Shown here: in pieces, positions 44,212 to 51,803 of the stretch
How positions within the stretch are numbered: position 1 is the stretch's first letter
How the letters are laid out: each line of letters begins with the position of its first letter
DNA from: a virus
Virus record (IMG/VR): IMGVR_UViG_3300028423_000904
Location: 27,540-91,539 of that record
Strand: one strand, 5' to 3'
Length of the DNA stretch: 64,000 nucleotides
Translations under genes and position numbers: made by a program
The notes under the pieces: model-generated
The model's database searches: none
The model's input: the letters and a program-made list of their open reading frames with translations, nothing else
What the model was told of the DNA's origin: nothing

Positions 44212-45021
44212 TCACTCGCTTACCAACAGCACGTCATCTCCGTCGGTTGCATCACCTGACAATGCAAGAACATTTCCGTCCTCATCGCCTGAGTAACCCA
44301 GGCCTTCTTTTGAACGCAAGAATACAGCACCATCAATACTGGATCCACGAACACCATCTGTTTGTTTGACAAATGCAGCGCCATCAATACTGGATCCACG
44401 AACACCATCTGTTTGTTTGACAAATGCAGCGCCGTCAAGACTTGATGAGGCCGCGGCTCCAGATACTTTTACAAACAATGCACTGTTAAAGGTAGAGACC
44501 TTTGCTGATGTTTCGGGTTTCACAATAATAGCGCCTTCGGCATCAGTAACTTTGGGATTTGGATTAGCTTTGACGATAATAGCGCCTTCGGCATCAGTAA
44601 CTTTGGGATTTGGATTAGCTTTGACGATAATAGCGCCTTCGGCATCAGTAACTTTGGGATATTCAGATGCATTGACAATAACTGCACCCTCGGCATCATA
44701 TACATCAACAGTTTCGTTTCTGCGCATAATCAATGCGTTATTCATTGAGGTTACATGAGAATCGTCACCTGAACGTCCAATAATAACAGCATTGTTAATT
44801 GTGGATACATATGATTTGATATCAAATTTGAATATGATAGCGCCGCCCAGAGCATCCGTTCTGATTTGAACGTCTACTGTGTAAAAAACAGCACCACTAA
44901 GTGTTTGCACACTTGGGCCGTCGTCTTGTTGAAAGAATATAGCACCGTTCAATTGCTGGACGGCGGTAAGACTGGTTGTCCCCATTAAGGCACTGATGGG
45001 CGTGATACCAACAATAGGCAT
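44212..45021 (-). CDS. 17-residue-repeat protein B with shared C-terminal module
   Basis: A 269-aa protein: start MPIVGITPISALMGTTSLT, then about 13 repeats of 17 residues. Two sets are nearly identical at DNA level (51-bp units): VTDAEGAIIVKANPNPK, in three copies, and GSSIDGAAFVKQTDGVR, in two to three copies. The likely fold is a beta-solenoid. The C-terminus (GDEDGNVLALSGDATDGDDV) resembles the extensions at the ends of adhesin paralogues 9 and 11. Its start overlaps the stop of paralogue 9 (TAATG). Confidence 0.72.
   Translation of the reverse strand: MPIVGITPISALMGTTSLTAVQQLNGAIFFQQDDGPSVQTLSGAVFYTVDVQIRTDALGGAIIFKFDIKSYVSTINNAVIIGRSGDDSHVTSMNNALIMRRNETVDVYDAEGAVIVNASEYPKVTDAEGAIIVKANPNPKVTDAEGAIIVKANPNPKVTDAEGAIIVKPETSAKVSTFNSALFVKVSGAAASSSLDGAAFVKQTDGVRGSSIDGAAFVKQTDGVRGSSIDGAVFLRSKEGLGYSGDEDGNVLALSGDATDGDDVLLVSE
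44338..44440. repeat. Tandem 51-bp repeat (GSSIDGAAFVKQTDGVR unit)
   Basis: Two near-identical 51-bp units plus a partial third, in frame in repeat protein B. Identical neighbours imply recent expansion. Confidence 0.7.
44529..44660. repeat. Tandem 51-bp repeat (VTDAEGAIIVKANPNPK unit)
   Basis: Two exact 51-bp units and a third that diverges near its end, in frame in repeat protein B. Confidence 0.75.
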
Positions 45022-46115
45022 TATGCATCACCCTCGAGTTTCAATTTGCTTGACCCATCACTCATGTCACCTGTAAGTGTAATTTGGTCAGTTCCGGTTT
45101 GTTCATCACCTTTGAGCAATACGAAGTTTTCCTGTATTGCTCGTACTCCTATTTCGGTTGATTTGGCGGCAGGGACAGACCATTGAAATCCAGTGCTAGG
45201 GTCGTTGGTTATTATTTGAGTTAGTGATCTTTTTGTTGGAGTTAATGAAAGTGATCCTAGATCACTCAGTGTTCCACTTGAATTTGCGACCAATTCAATA
45301 CCATTAAGAGTAGAGCTGGTTGAACCCTGATAAGAACGTGCACCAATACCAACAGCCACAACTTCAAATTGTGAATCAAAATCTGTTGTCAGAGTATCTG
45401 GACTAACAGTGAACCTTGCTCCTTCTGTTCCTGTTCCAATATTCGTGCTTGAATCAAAGCCAACACCGTCAATGAATTGATATCCGCCTTGCCACTCGGT
45501 ATATGTTCCATTTGATCCTGGAGTTGTTTGGACATAACGCATGATAAGTGTGTCTTCGTCTGCTGCTATGATAGCTGAATAATATGCTGTGCCGCCAACG
45601 CCATTTGTTTCGCTAAGATCTCCAATACCCAAGCTTTTAACACCTGATCTGCTTCCTGAGTTGGTTGTGTCACCGGTGAATGTAGCTTGCAGGGTTTCAT
45701 CACGATATACTTGTATAGATCCAGATTCATCCATAACAATGTGAATGTCAATTCTTGCAAGTGTGGTTACGTCTTGCGCCCAGGTTGTGTCAAAAGCAAC
45801 CCATGAAGTTCCATTGAAGTATTCACTATCTAAACGATCTGTTTCTTGGTGTGGTTTGTAGAGACGAAAAATTCCTGTGTCATTTTCATCATAAATGTAT
45901 ATCGCTGTGCCTTGTGTTTCAAAGTTTTCATCGCATTTGAAATAAAAGCTGACCCAAGCTTCTGAAACCGGTCTCCATTCGATAGTCTTGGTAGCGGTCG
46001 CATCATATGTTACAATTGATTCATTACAATACGGAGCGGTGTAATTAGTAGATGACCCGCCCTCGTTTTCATCAAAAATATCCCGACGTGACGTTGCAAA
46101 TCCAAGAAGTCCCAT
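45021..46115 (-). CDS. MAIL-family adhesin paralogue 9 with C-terminal extension
   Basis: A 364-aa member starting MGLLGFATSRRDIFDE (ATG at 46115; a TTG lies one codon earlier). Signatures: EAWVSFYFK, LARIDIHIVMDESGSIQVYR, MRYVQTTPGSNGTYTEW, TTDFDSQFEVVAVGIGARSY, FQWSVPAAKSTEIGVR. After the usual end it has about 38 extra residues, FVLLKGDEQTGTDQITLTGD and onward, a module also seen at the ends of paralogue 11 and repeat protein B. Its stop overlaps the start of repeat protein B. Confidence 0.72.
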   Translation of the reverse strand: MGLLGFATSRRDIFDENEGGSSTNYTAPYCNESIVTYDATATKTIEWRPVSEAWVSFYFKCDENFETQGTAIYIYDENDTGIFRLYKPHQETDRLDSEYFNGTSWVAFDTTWAQDVTTLARIDIHIVMDESGSIQVYRDETLQATFTGDTTNSGSRSGVKSLGIGDLSETNGVGGTAYYSAIIAADEDTLIMRYVQTTPGSNGTYTEWQGGYQFIDGVGFDSSTNIGTGTEGARFTVSPDTLTTDFDSQFEVVAVGIGARSYQGSTSSTLNGIELVANSSGTLSDLGSLSLTPTKRSLTQIITNDPSTGFQWSVPAAKSTEIGVRAIQENFVLLKGDEQTGTDQITLTGDMSDGSSKLKLEGDA

Positions 46116-46128
46116 CAATTACCTTTCG

Positions 46129-47109
46129 TTAGCTGTTAACTGACTTGACGCCAATTTCGGCATTTTTTGCATTGGTTACAGTCCAAGTTGCACCGGTATT
46201 TGGATCTGTATCAAAAATTGCGTTGTATGTTTGTTTACCAATATCCAAGTTCTTGGTAGAACTAAATTCATCAGTTCCGCTTGAATGAACGGCAAATTGT
46301 ATGTCTGGTGAGCTAGGAGTACCTTTGTTTGCTCTGCCACTAACTCCCACGGCTGAAACATAATAGCCACTGTCAAAGTCAGATGTTATTGATCCTTGAC
46401 CAAAAGTAGAAATTTGATCAGGGCCTGGTGTTCTAATAGAGTCTAGATCTCCAAACCCTGTTTCGTCGATAGCAGTATGATCACCACTCCATGAAGAATA
46501 TGATCCCACGCTGCTTGGTTTGGTTTGAACATAATATGTTGAACGTGTATCTGCGTCTGCAACAAAAACTGCCGACACTGTGGTATGTACGTCATAAAAT
46601 CCCGATGCTTGGCCGGATCCAGCCCATCCTGCTTTGGCTATTTGTGTTGCTGAGCGTAGTATGGTATCTCCGTCAAAACGTCCCTGGCTGACTCCTCCTT
46701 CGAAAAACTCCACAACTCCAGCTGAATTATCCATAACGATGTGCAAATCCCAGCGACCTCGATTTAATGCACCAGTGGTAAACAGGGTAGTCCAGGTTGA
46801 ACCATCATAAGATTGAACATTCACTGCACTGCTTTCGTCAATGGTATCAATTCGAAACAATGTTTCATCATTTTCACCATAAATTGTTACATAATCTGTA
46901 TTCATATCACCAGGGCGATTGCAATACTGATACCATGCAATCCACACATCGGTTTGACCAGTCCAGCTAAGATAAGCTCTTGACCCACTATCAACCCAAA
47001 GCATTCCTTCATGTGCATATGGAGAAACATTTGATGTTGTTGACACCGGTTTGGCTGGTTCTGATGTAAAGAAATCAATAATTGATGTTCCGAATGTAAG
47101 AATTGTCAT
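46129..47109 (-). CDS. MAIL-family adhesin paralogue 10
   Basis: A 326-aa member starting MTILTFGTSIIDFFTS. Signatures: DVWIAWYQYCN, RWDLHIVMDNSAGVVEFFEG, TYYVQTKPSSVGSYSSW, TSDFDSGYYVSAVGVSGRAN, VHSSGTDEFSST, TWTVTNAKNAEIGVK. AAAGGA precedes the ATG. It lies 13 nt before the start of paralogue 9 and has no late box of its own. Confidence 0.7.
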   Translation of the reverse strand: MTILTFGTSIIDFFTSEPAKPVSTTSNVSPYAHEGMLWVDSGSRAYLSWTGQTDVWIAWYQYCNRPGDMNTDYVTIYGENDETLFRIDTIDESSAVNVQSYDGSTWTTLFTTGALNRGRWDLHIVMDNSAGVVEFFEGGVSQGRFDGDTILRSATQIAKAGWAGSGQASGFYDVHTTVSAVFVADADTRSTYYVQTKPSSVGSYSSWSGDHTAIDETGFGDLDSIRTPGPDQISTFGQGSITSDFDSGYYVSAVGVSGRANKGTPSSPDIQFAVHSSGTDEFSSTKNLDIGKQTYNAIFDTDPNTGATWTVTNAKNAEIGVKSVNS

Positions 47110-47121
47110 TGTCGTTCCTTT

Positions 47122-47889
47122 TTATGATATGTTCAATGCTGAATTGACAAATATTTTGGTAGGTGAAAGAACTACATAAAATAGCATGTCTTCTGCCGAC
47201 GGAGTTGTTGTCAATGTAGGAGAAGTTCCTGAAGGAAAGACCCAGTTAGCACCATATGACAATGTTCTAGATCCTGTGCCGTCTTGGATTACACGGATAT
47301 ATCCACTTTGTCCGGGTTTTGCATTTGATGGGTTGTCCAGTGTTCTATTTCCAGCAAGTGTCAATGAGAAGTTTATGCCTGTGCTGAAATCAACGCTCAC
47401 TGTTGCAGCATCCGTGAGCGTGGTTTCACTGGCTGCACCCCAGGTTTGGTCAGTTGAAAGTATTTTGTCAGCTGTGTTGCTGAGAAAATCTGCGCTTGTT
47501 GCTTCTGGCAAACGAGCAATATCAATGGTGCCTGAAACAATAGCACTTCCTGACAAGTTAGTAATATTGTTGCTGGTGGCATCAATTGTTTTGTTTGTTA
47601 GTGTCTGTGCTGTGTCTGTGTCTGCAATTTGTTTCCACACTGCGGCACTTGCTGTGTTGTCCAAGCAATAATAAACTAGGTTATTATTGGAATCTACCCA
47701 AAGATTTCCTAGTTTGTATTCGTCGTCATTTACTGTTGGCGCTGTTGTGTCTGTGGCAACAAATGCCACGCTGTCAGACGTGTTGTCTAGCTGTTCTCGC
47801 AAGTCTTCAGCACTAATAGCACCGACACCGTTCGTTGGAAACAAGCTCAGTGTTTCAGCACTGTATGTTACTGGATTTAATCTACTCAT
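47122..47889 (-). CDS. Tail-fibre protein with the LFPTNG N-terminal domain
   Basis: A 255-aa protein. I use the ATG at 47889 (AAGGGAG upstream); a TTG lies two codons earlier. It parallels the 609-aa protein at 23537 over its whole length: SLFPTNGVGAISAEDLREQL, WVDSNNNLVYYC, AQTLTNKTIDATSNNITNLS, a stalk domain and the end DMLFYVVLSPTKIFVN. It lacks the C-terminal LamG domain, so it looks like the fibre base without the tip. Late promoter GATAAATA upstream. Confidence 0.72.
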   Translation of the reverse strand: MSRLNPVTYSAETLSLFPTNGVGAISAEDLREQLDNTSDSVAFVATDTTAPTVNDDEYKLGNLWVDSNNNLVYYCLDNTASAAVWKQIADTDTAQTLTNKTIDATSNNITNLSGSAIVSGTIDIARLPEATSADFLSNTADKILSTDQTWGAASETTLTDAATVSVDFSTGINFSLTLAGNRTLDNPSNAKPGQSGYIRVIQDGTGSRTLSYGANWVFPSGTSPTLTTTPSAEDMLFYVVLSPTKIFVNSALNIS

Positions 47890-47907
47890 TGACAATCTCC
47901 CTTCAAA

Positions 47908-47915
47908 TATTTATC
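47908..47915 (-). promoter_or_regulatory. Late promoter GATAAATA for the 255-aa fibre gene
   Basis: Minus-strand box 18 nt before the ATG at 47889. Confidence 0.7.
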
Positions 47916-47945
47916 GAAACTCTGGATGATAATAATAAAGCGAGA

Positions 47946-49010
47946 TTAGTAAACGAGGTGGTCGTTTCCATCTGTTGCGTCACCTTCAAGGTGAACAGTG
48001 TCAGTCCCAGACTGTTCATCACCTTCAAGCAAGACAAAATCATTTACACTATTTTCAGATTGGAAGCCTATCTCGGCTGCCTTTGCATTTGCAAATGTCC
48101 AAGATAAACTAGTAGACGGATCGAGATGAAATACGCTTTTTACGTGTTCAGGATAATCTGCCAAGCTTTCTGATTCTCCGAAATCATCTGTTCCACCAGA
48201 ACGCATCATGAGTCTTAGACCGTCAACACCGGCATTGTCTGACCATGTTCTTGCACTTAATCCAACACCGATAACTTCAGTCAAGTTACCAAATTCTTCT
48301 AGAATGTCTGTTTGGTTATATGTAACCCTGTCGCTGGCAGTCGTTGATGCTACAAACTCTCGGTCATATACACCAGTTCCGTCGATCAATCCAAAATCAG
48401 TTGTATTCCATTCTGCATAGGTTCCAGCCGAAGCTGGCTTGGTTTGGACATATTCGATCTCTGTGGATATTTCGTCTGACACAAAGAATGCAGAAAATGT
48501 AGTGGTTCCAGTATTGTTGCTTGAACCTGTCATGCGGTTAGTAAAAGACCGTGCCCCGCCGTTTGTGGTGTCTCCTGACCATGAACTAGCCAAAACACCG
48601 CTATTATAAACTTCAGCAACGCCAGTTGCATCGATAAGAATATGCACGTCTTGTCTTATAGCAGTTGTAGATATATCACCAAATGTGGCTACTGGTTGGT
48701 ATGCAGCACCGTCGTAATATTCCCAGACACAATTTGTTCCAGCAACACTACAACGCATAACAACTTCATTGTTTTCGTCATAGATATAAAATATGTCTCC
48801 ATCAGAACCTGTTGACAGGTTTCTCATATGAAAACTGATCCAGATTTCTGTAGCGTTCTGCCATTCACCCAAATCAACGAAATGGTCATTGGGCAATTGT
48901 ACACCTTCCTGCACAAACGGACCTATATATGTAGAATCGGTTTGTGCATTATAATGGTAAAAGCCCGAGCCAAAGTCTGCTGGAGAAGTTCCGAAATTAA
49001 GAATAGCCAT
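47946..49010 (-). CDS. MAIL-family adhesin paralogue 11 with C-terminal extension
   Basis: A 354-aa member and the first gene of the array in transcription order. Starts MAILNFGTSPADFGSG; signatures EIWISFHMRN, AIRQDVHILIDATGVAEVYN, IEYVQTKPASAGTYAEW, EVIGVGLSARTW, MMRSGGTDDFGES, SWTFANAKAAEIGF. Ends with FVLLEGDEQSGTDTVHLEGD and onward, the module shared with paralogue 9 and repeat protein B. Late promoter CATAAATA upstream. Confidence 0.72.
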   Translation of the reverse strand: MAILNFGTSPADFGSGFYHYNAQTDSTYIGPFVQEGVQLPNDHFVDLGEWQNATEIWISFHMRNLSTGSDGDIFYIYDENNEVVMRCSVAGTNCVWEYYDGAAYQPVATFGDISTTAIRQDVHILIDATGVAEVYNSGVLASSWSGDTTNGGARSFTNRMTGSSNNTGTTTFSAFFVSDEISTEIEYVQTKPASAGTYAEWNTTDFGLIDGTGVYDREFVASTTASDRVTYNQTDILEEFGNLTEVIGVGLSARTWSDNAGVDGLRLMMRSGGTDDFGESESLADYPEHVKSVFHLDPSTSLSWTFANAKAAEIGFQSENSVNDFVLLEGDEQSGTDTVHLEGDATDGNDHLVY

Positions 49011-49030
49011 AAAAATACCTGATTTTCAAA

Positions 49031-49038
49031 TATTTATG
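49031..49038 (-). promoter_or_regulatory. Late promoter CATAAATA at the head of the adhesin array
   Basis: Minus-strand box 20 nt before the ATG at 49010, divergent from the sigma70-like promoter at 49049. Confidence 0.7.
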
Positions 49039-49048
49039 TGTTTCTCTA

Positions 49049-49077
49049 TTGACATGATAGTGTGTTTGTATTATGTT
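49049..49077 (+). promoter_or_regulatory. Sigma70-like promoter, distal, upstream of uvsW
   Basis: TTGACA (49049-49054), 17-bp spacer, TATGTT (49072-49077). Lies about 170 nt before uvsW. Confidence 0.65.
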
Positions 49078-49083
49078 TAGGTA

Positions 49084-49172
49084 TAGAGCCAGCCAGTATC
49101 ATCTCCCTTCCTATCATGCGTCCCTGGTTGGTTGAACGGGTCGGTCAAGAGATCGGCCCGTTCGTTCTCTAG
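49084..49172 (+). ncRNA. Candidate small RNA or leader between two promoters
   Basis: Sequence between the distal promoter and a hairpin (49134-49140 with 49157-49163, inner stem ggtc/gatc) that could act as terminator, although the T run is weak. An 18-codon frame (49116-49172) lies within but has no ribosome site. It could be a short RNA or an untranslated leader of uvsW. Confidence 0.3.
49134..49163 (+). terminator. Possible terminator or attenuator hairpin before uvsW
   Basis: A 7-bp stem GAACGGG/CCCGTTC plus an inner 4-bp stem. No clear T run follows. The core matches the inverted repeat at 3548-3573. Confidence 0.4.
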
Positions 49173-49209
49173 ATAAGTAAAATACAATACAAGCTAAACT
49201 TGTAAGTAT

Positions 49210-49238
49210 TTGACATCACTAGAGAAAAACCGTATATT
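49210..49238 (+). promoter_or_regulatory. Sigma70-like promoter that would give a leaderless uvsW mRNA
   Basis: TTGACA (49210-49215), 17-bp spacer, TATATT (49233-49238). The ATG at 49246 begins 8 nt after the box, that is, at the expected transcription start. No ribosome site lies between. Confidence 0.7.
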
Positions 49239-49245
49239 AGTCAGT

Positions 49246-50808
49246 ATGGAAGCTAAAATTGAATTATTGGATGAAGTGAATTGTAAAATTCACGGACTCA
49301 ACACCTCAACTCGAAGAAAATTATACGACCGGTTCAGCTTTATGCTGCCTCATGCCTATCATGTTCCTGCATTTAAAATGGGCAGGTGGGATGGAAAAAC
49401 AAATTTCTTTGCCATTGGTGGAAAAACATATACCAATCTACTAGAAGATATTTTGCCTATTCTCATTGAAGAAGGTTACGAAGTATCTCTGGTTGATAAT
49501 CGTATAAATTACGATATTGATTTTCATAAAATCGACCGAGAACATTTTAGTGAACGCAAATGGCCAGAGGGTCATCCTGTTGAGGGTGACCCTGTTATCT
49601 TGAGAGATTACCAAGTTGAAATTATTAATAATTTCCTTGAAAATCAGAAAGCATGTCAAGAAGTTGCAACTGGCGCTGGTAAAACTCTAATCACTGCCGC
49701 ACTCAGTGACCTTGTTCAAAGAAGCTTTACTGATGAACAAATGGTCATGTATAAATTACAAACGGGGCGTGACGGCGGTGCAAGAACCATTGTTATTGTT
49801 CCTAACAAAGGACTTGTTACACAAACAGAAGACGACTATCGCAATCTTGGACTTGATGTTGGAGTGTATTATGGTGACAGAAAAGAATTAAACTGCACAC
49901 ATACAATTTGCACTTGGCAAAGTCTCGAAATAATCCAAAAGAACTTCCGTGAAGGCAAAAGTGATATGAGTCTTGAAGATTTTGCCAATGGTGTTATGGC
50001 GGTTATTGTAGACGAAGCTCACGGTGCAAAAGCAGATGTCCTTAAAAAAATGCTTATAGGGCCGTTTCGCAATGTTCCTATTCGATGGGGCTTGACAGGA
50101 ACAATACCTTCAGAAGAACATGCTGCGATAGGTATTCATGTTGGTCTGGGACCTGTTGTTGGTAACCTAGCAGCAAAAACACTACAAGATGATGGGGTGC
50201 TTTCAAACTGTCATGTTGATATTATCCAAATGCAGGATAATGTTTTTTATGATAACTATCAGAGTGAATTGTCATACCTGACCACAGATCCTGACAGGCT
50301 GGATTACATGGCAGGACTAATCACAGAAATGTCAAAATCTGGAAATACGCTTGTCTTGGTCGATCGTGTTAAAGCCGGCAAGGGATTGCTAGAACGCCTG
50401 CCTGAAGACAGAACTGTTTTCATCAGTGGCGAAATGAAAAACGAACAGAGACGAGATCATTATAAAGAAGTTTCAAGTAGTGATAATAAAATCATTATTG
50501 CAACATATGGTGGTGCTGCCGTGGGTATTAATGTTCCGAGAATTTTTAACATGGTGATGGTTGAACCTGGAAAAAGTTTTGTGCGTGTTATCCAGAGTAT
50601 TGGTCGCGGATTGAGAAGAGCAAAGGACAAAGACTTTGTTCATATATATGACATAACTTCTAGTGCCAAATTTAGCAAACGACATTTGACTGAAAGAAAA
50701 AAGTTTTACCGAAAGGCACAATATCCATTTAAGATTACAAAAGTTAAATGGCGTGAAGAAATGAACATGATACAAGATTTGTTCAAAAAATTAAATAAAA
50801 AGGAATGA
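49246..50808 (+). CDS. uvsW: UvsW-type SF2 DNA/RNA helicase
   Basis: A 520-aa helicase (T4 UvsW: 587 aa). It unwinds branched DNA and R-loops and helps switch from origin- to recombination-dependent replication. The N-terminal double-stranded-DNA-recognition domain (FKMGRWDGKTNFF) precedes motif I TGAGKT (142-147), DEAH box (256-259), motif III GLTGT and motif VI QSIGRGLRRAKD. I use the ATG at 49246, not the in-frame TTG that coincides with the -35 box. It appears to be leaderless. Confidence 0.9.
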   Translation: MEAKIELLDEVNCKIHGLNTSTRRKLYDRFSFMLPHAYHVPAFKMGRWDGKTNFFAIGGKTYTNLLEDILPILIEEGYEVSLVDNRINYDIDFHKIDREHFSERKWPEGHPVEGDPVILRDYQVEIINNFLENQKACQEVATGAGKTLITAALSDLVQRSFTDEQMVMYKLQTGRDGGARTIVIVPNKGLVTQTEDDYRNLGLDVGVYYGDRKELNCTHTICTWQSLEIIQKNFREGKSDMSLEDFANGVMAVIVDEAHGAKADVLKKMLIGPFRNVPIRWGLTGTIPSEEHAAIGIHVGLGPVVGNLAAKTLQDDGVLSNCHVDIIQMQDNVFYDNYQSELSYLTTDPDRLDYMAGLITEMSKSGNTLVLVDRVKAGKGLLERLPEDRTVFISGEMKNEQRRDHYKEVSSSDNKIIIATYGGAAVGINVPRIFNMVMVEPGKSFVRVIQSIGRGLRRAKDKDFVHIYDITSSAKFSKRHLTERKKFYRKAQYPFKITKVKWREEMNMIQDLFKKLNKKE

Positions 50809-50811
50809 TAC

Positions 50812-51018
50812 ATGAATAAAAATTTAATTGACGACATAGTGTATTTTTTAGAAAAAGACACACTTAAATCATATCAATCAGCACAAATTTTAATAAATGC
50901 TGAAGTGGAACGGAAATTTCTTTTGGAGCATGGTATCGACGTAGGTGAAATGCCCAGCGAGGATATCAAAAAACATATAGAGATTTCCAAAGAACATTTT
51001 TTCAGGAGTAACGATTGA
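50812..51018 (+). CDS. 68-aa helical protein after uvsW
   Basis: Starts MNKNLIDDIVYFLEKDTLKS and is entirely helical and acidic. It begins 3 nt after uvsW, so co-transcription is likely. Its stop overlaps the TTG start of the next gene. No family recognised. Confidence 0.6.
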   Translation: MNKNLIDDIVYFLEKDTLKSYQSAQILINAEVERKFLLEHGIDVGEMPSEDIKKHIEISKEHFFRSND

Positions 51019-51515
51019 AAGTATTAACAAGTGAAAATCAGACATATGAATTGGATTTTGTACCAGAAGAAATTGATGATATACGATACTGTGTCCTAGA
51101 TTATAGTGATAGGCAAAATCCTGACTATTTCTTTATGCCCTTGGTTTTTCTGGAAATTTTTAATGCGCCAGCGGCTGTATTACAAGTAGGTGAACATACC
51201 TTCAAAATGCCTATTGACTGGAGTCTGATTATTTGTGACAGTGAGATTGGAGAGCCTGAAGTGGTTCCTATCACATCATTGAATGATAGGGGATTTACGG
51301 CATTCACTATGAATCCTATCACTAGCTATATGCCTAGTTTTCAACCGATTGAAATTGTAAATGTGTATAGCGAAGTAAAATGGCATTTTCCTAAACTCAA
51401 GCAAGGACATCTATTAGCAGTGCCACTAAGTGATGGTGAAGACCAACACTGTGCATTTTTTGTTAAAGAAACCAACAAGATTCCTGATGTATTGGATATT
51501 GGTGAGCTCTGGTAA
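51015..51515 (+). CDS. Conserved T4-like marine phage protein, unknown function, TTG start
   Basis: A 166-aa protein of a family that I recall from marine T4-like phages: FFMPLVFLEIFNAPAAVLQV, MPIDWSLIICDSEIGEPEV, TSLNDRGFTAFTMNPIT, VKWHFPKLKQGHLLAVPLSD, AFFVKETNKIPDVLDIGELW. The start is TTG at 51015, supported by CAGGAG 6 nt upstream and by TTGA overlap with the preceding stop. Function unknown. Confidence 0.7.
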   Translation: MKVLTSENQTYELDFVPEEIDDIRYCVLDYSDRQNPDYFFMPLVFLEIFNAPAAVLQVGEHTFKMPIDWSLIICDSEIGEPEVVPITSLNDRGFTAFTMNPITSYMPSFQPIEIVNVYSEVKWHFPKLKQGHLLAVPLSDGEDQHCAFFVKETNKIPDVLDIGELW

Positions 51516-51524
51516 TGACAGAAA

Positions 51525-51803
51525 ATGAATTCAACTCTACACAATATATCACCTGATAAAATTGCAAGAGATATTATCGGAGTTCAGCCTGTAACAAAAC
51601 CTACTGGCCTAATATTTGGTCTTCATTCTCGTTACGGCCATGTTACAATATGTGGAAATAGATCTACGTCAATCTCGATTGCATCTTTAAGTTGGATTAG
51701 GAGACAATTATCATGCCGACAATTAAAGAAGAAATGGCGGCGCTTGATCGTCGAGACTTTTCATGGTATGGAAATCTGTCCGAAGATGAACAGAAAAGTT
51801 TAA
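51525..51803 (+). CDS. Small frame with a major-capsid-protein-like motif
   Basis: A 92-codon frame starting MNSTLHNISPDKIARD. Residues 14-42 read RDIIGVQPVTKPTGLIFGLH then SRYG, closely resembling the T4 gp23 segment with GVQPMNSPTGQVFAL. Its last 30 codons overlap the next gene in another frame, so a truncated product or gene fragment is likely. No good ribosome site. The motif is unlikely to occur by chance, but whether the frame is expressed is open. Confidence 0.45.
   Translation: MNSTLHNISPDKIARDIIGVQPVTKPTGLIFGLHSRYGHVTICGNRSTSISIASLSWIRRQLSCRQLKKKWRRLIVETFHGMEICPKMNRKV

Noticed and set aside
44338-44660. 51-bp tandem repeats considered as a CRISPR array
   Set aside because: The units are in frame, directly adjacent without spacers, and encode the 17-residue repeat protein.
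18800-49010. Diversity-generating retroelement acting on the adhesin paralogues
   Set aside because: No reverse transcriptase gene or template repeat was seen in the window; variation among paralogues is spread and fits duplication and recombination.
49116-49172. 18-codon frame upstream of uvsW
   Set aside because: No ribosome site; the hairpin explains the sequence better.
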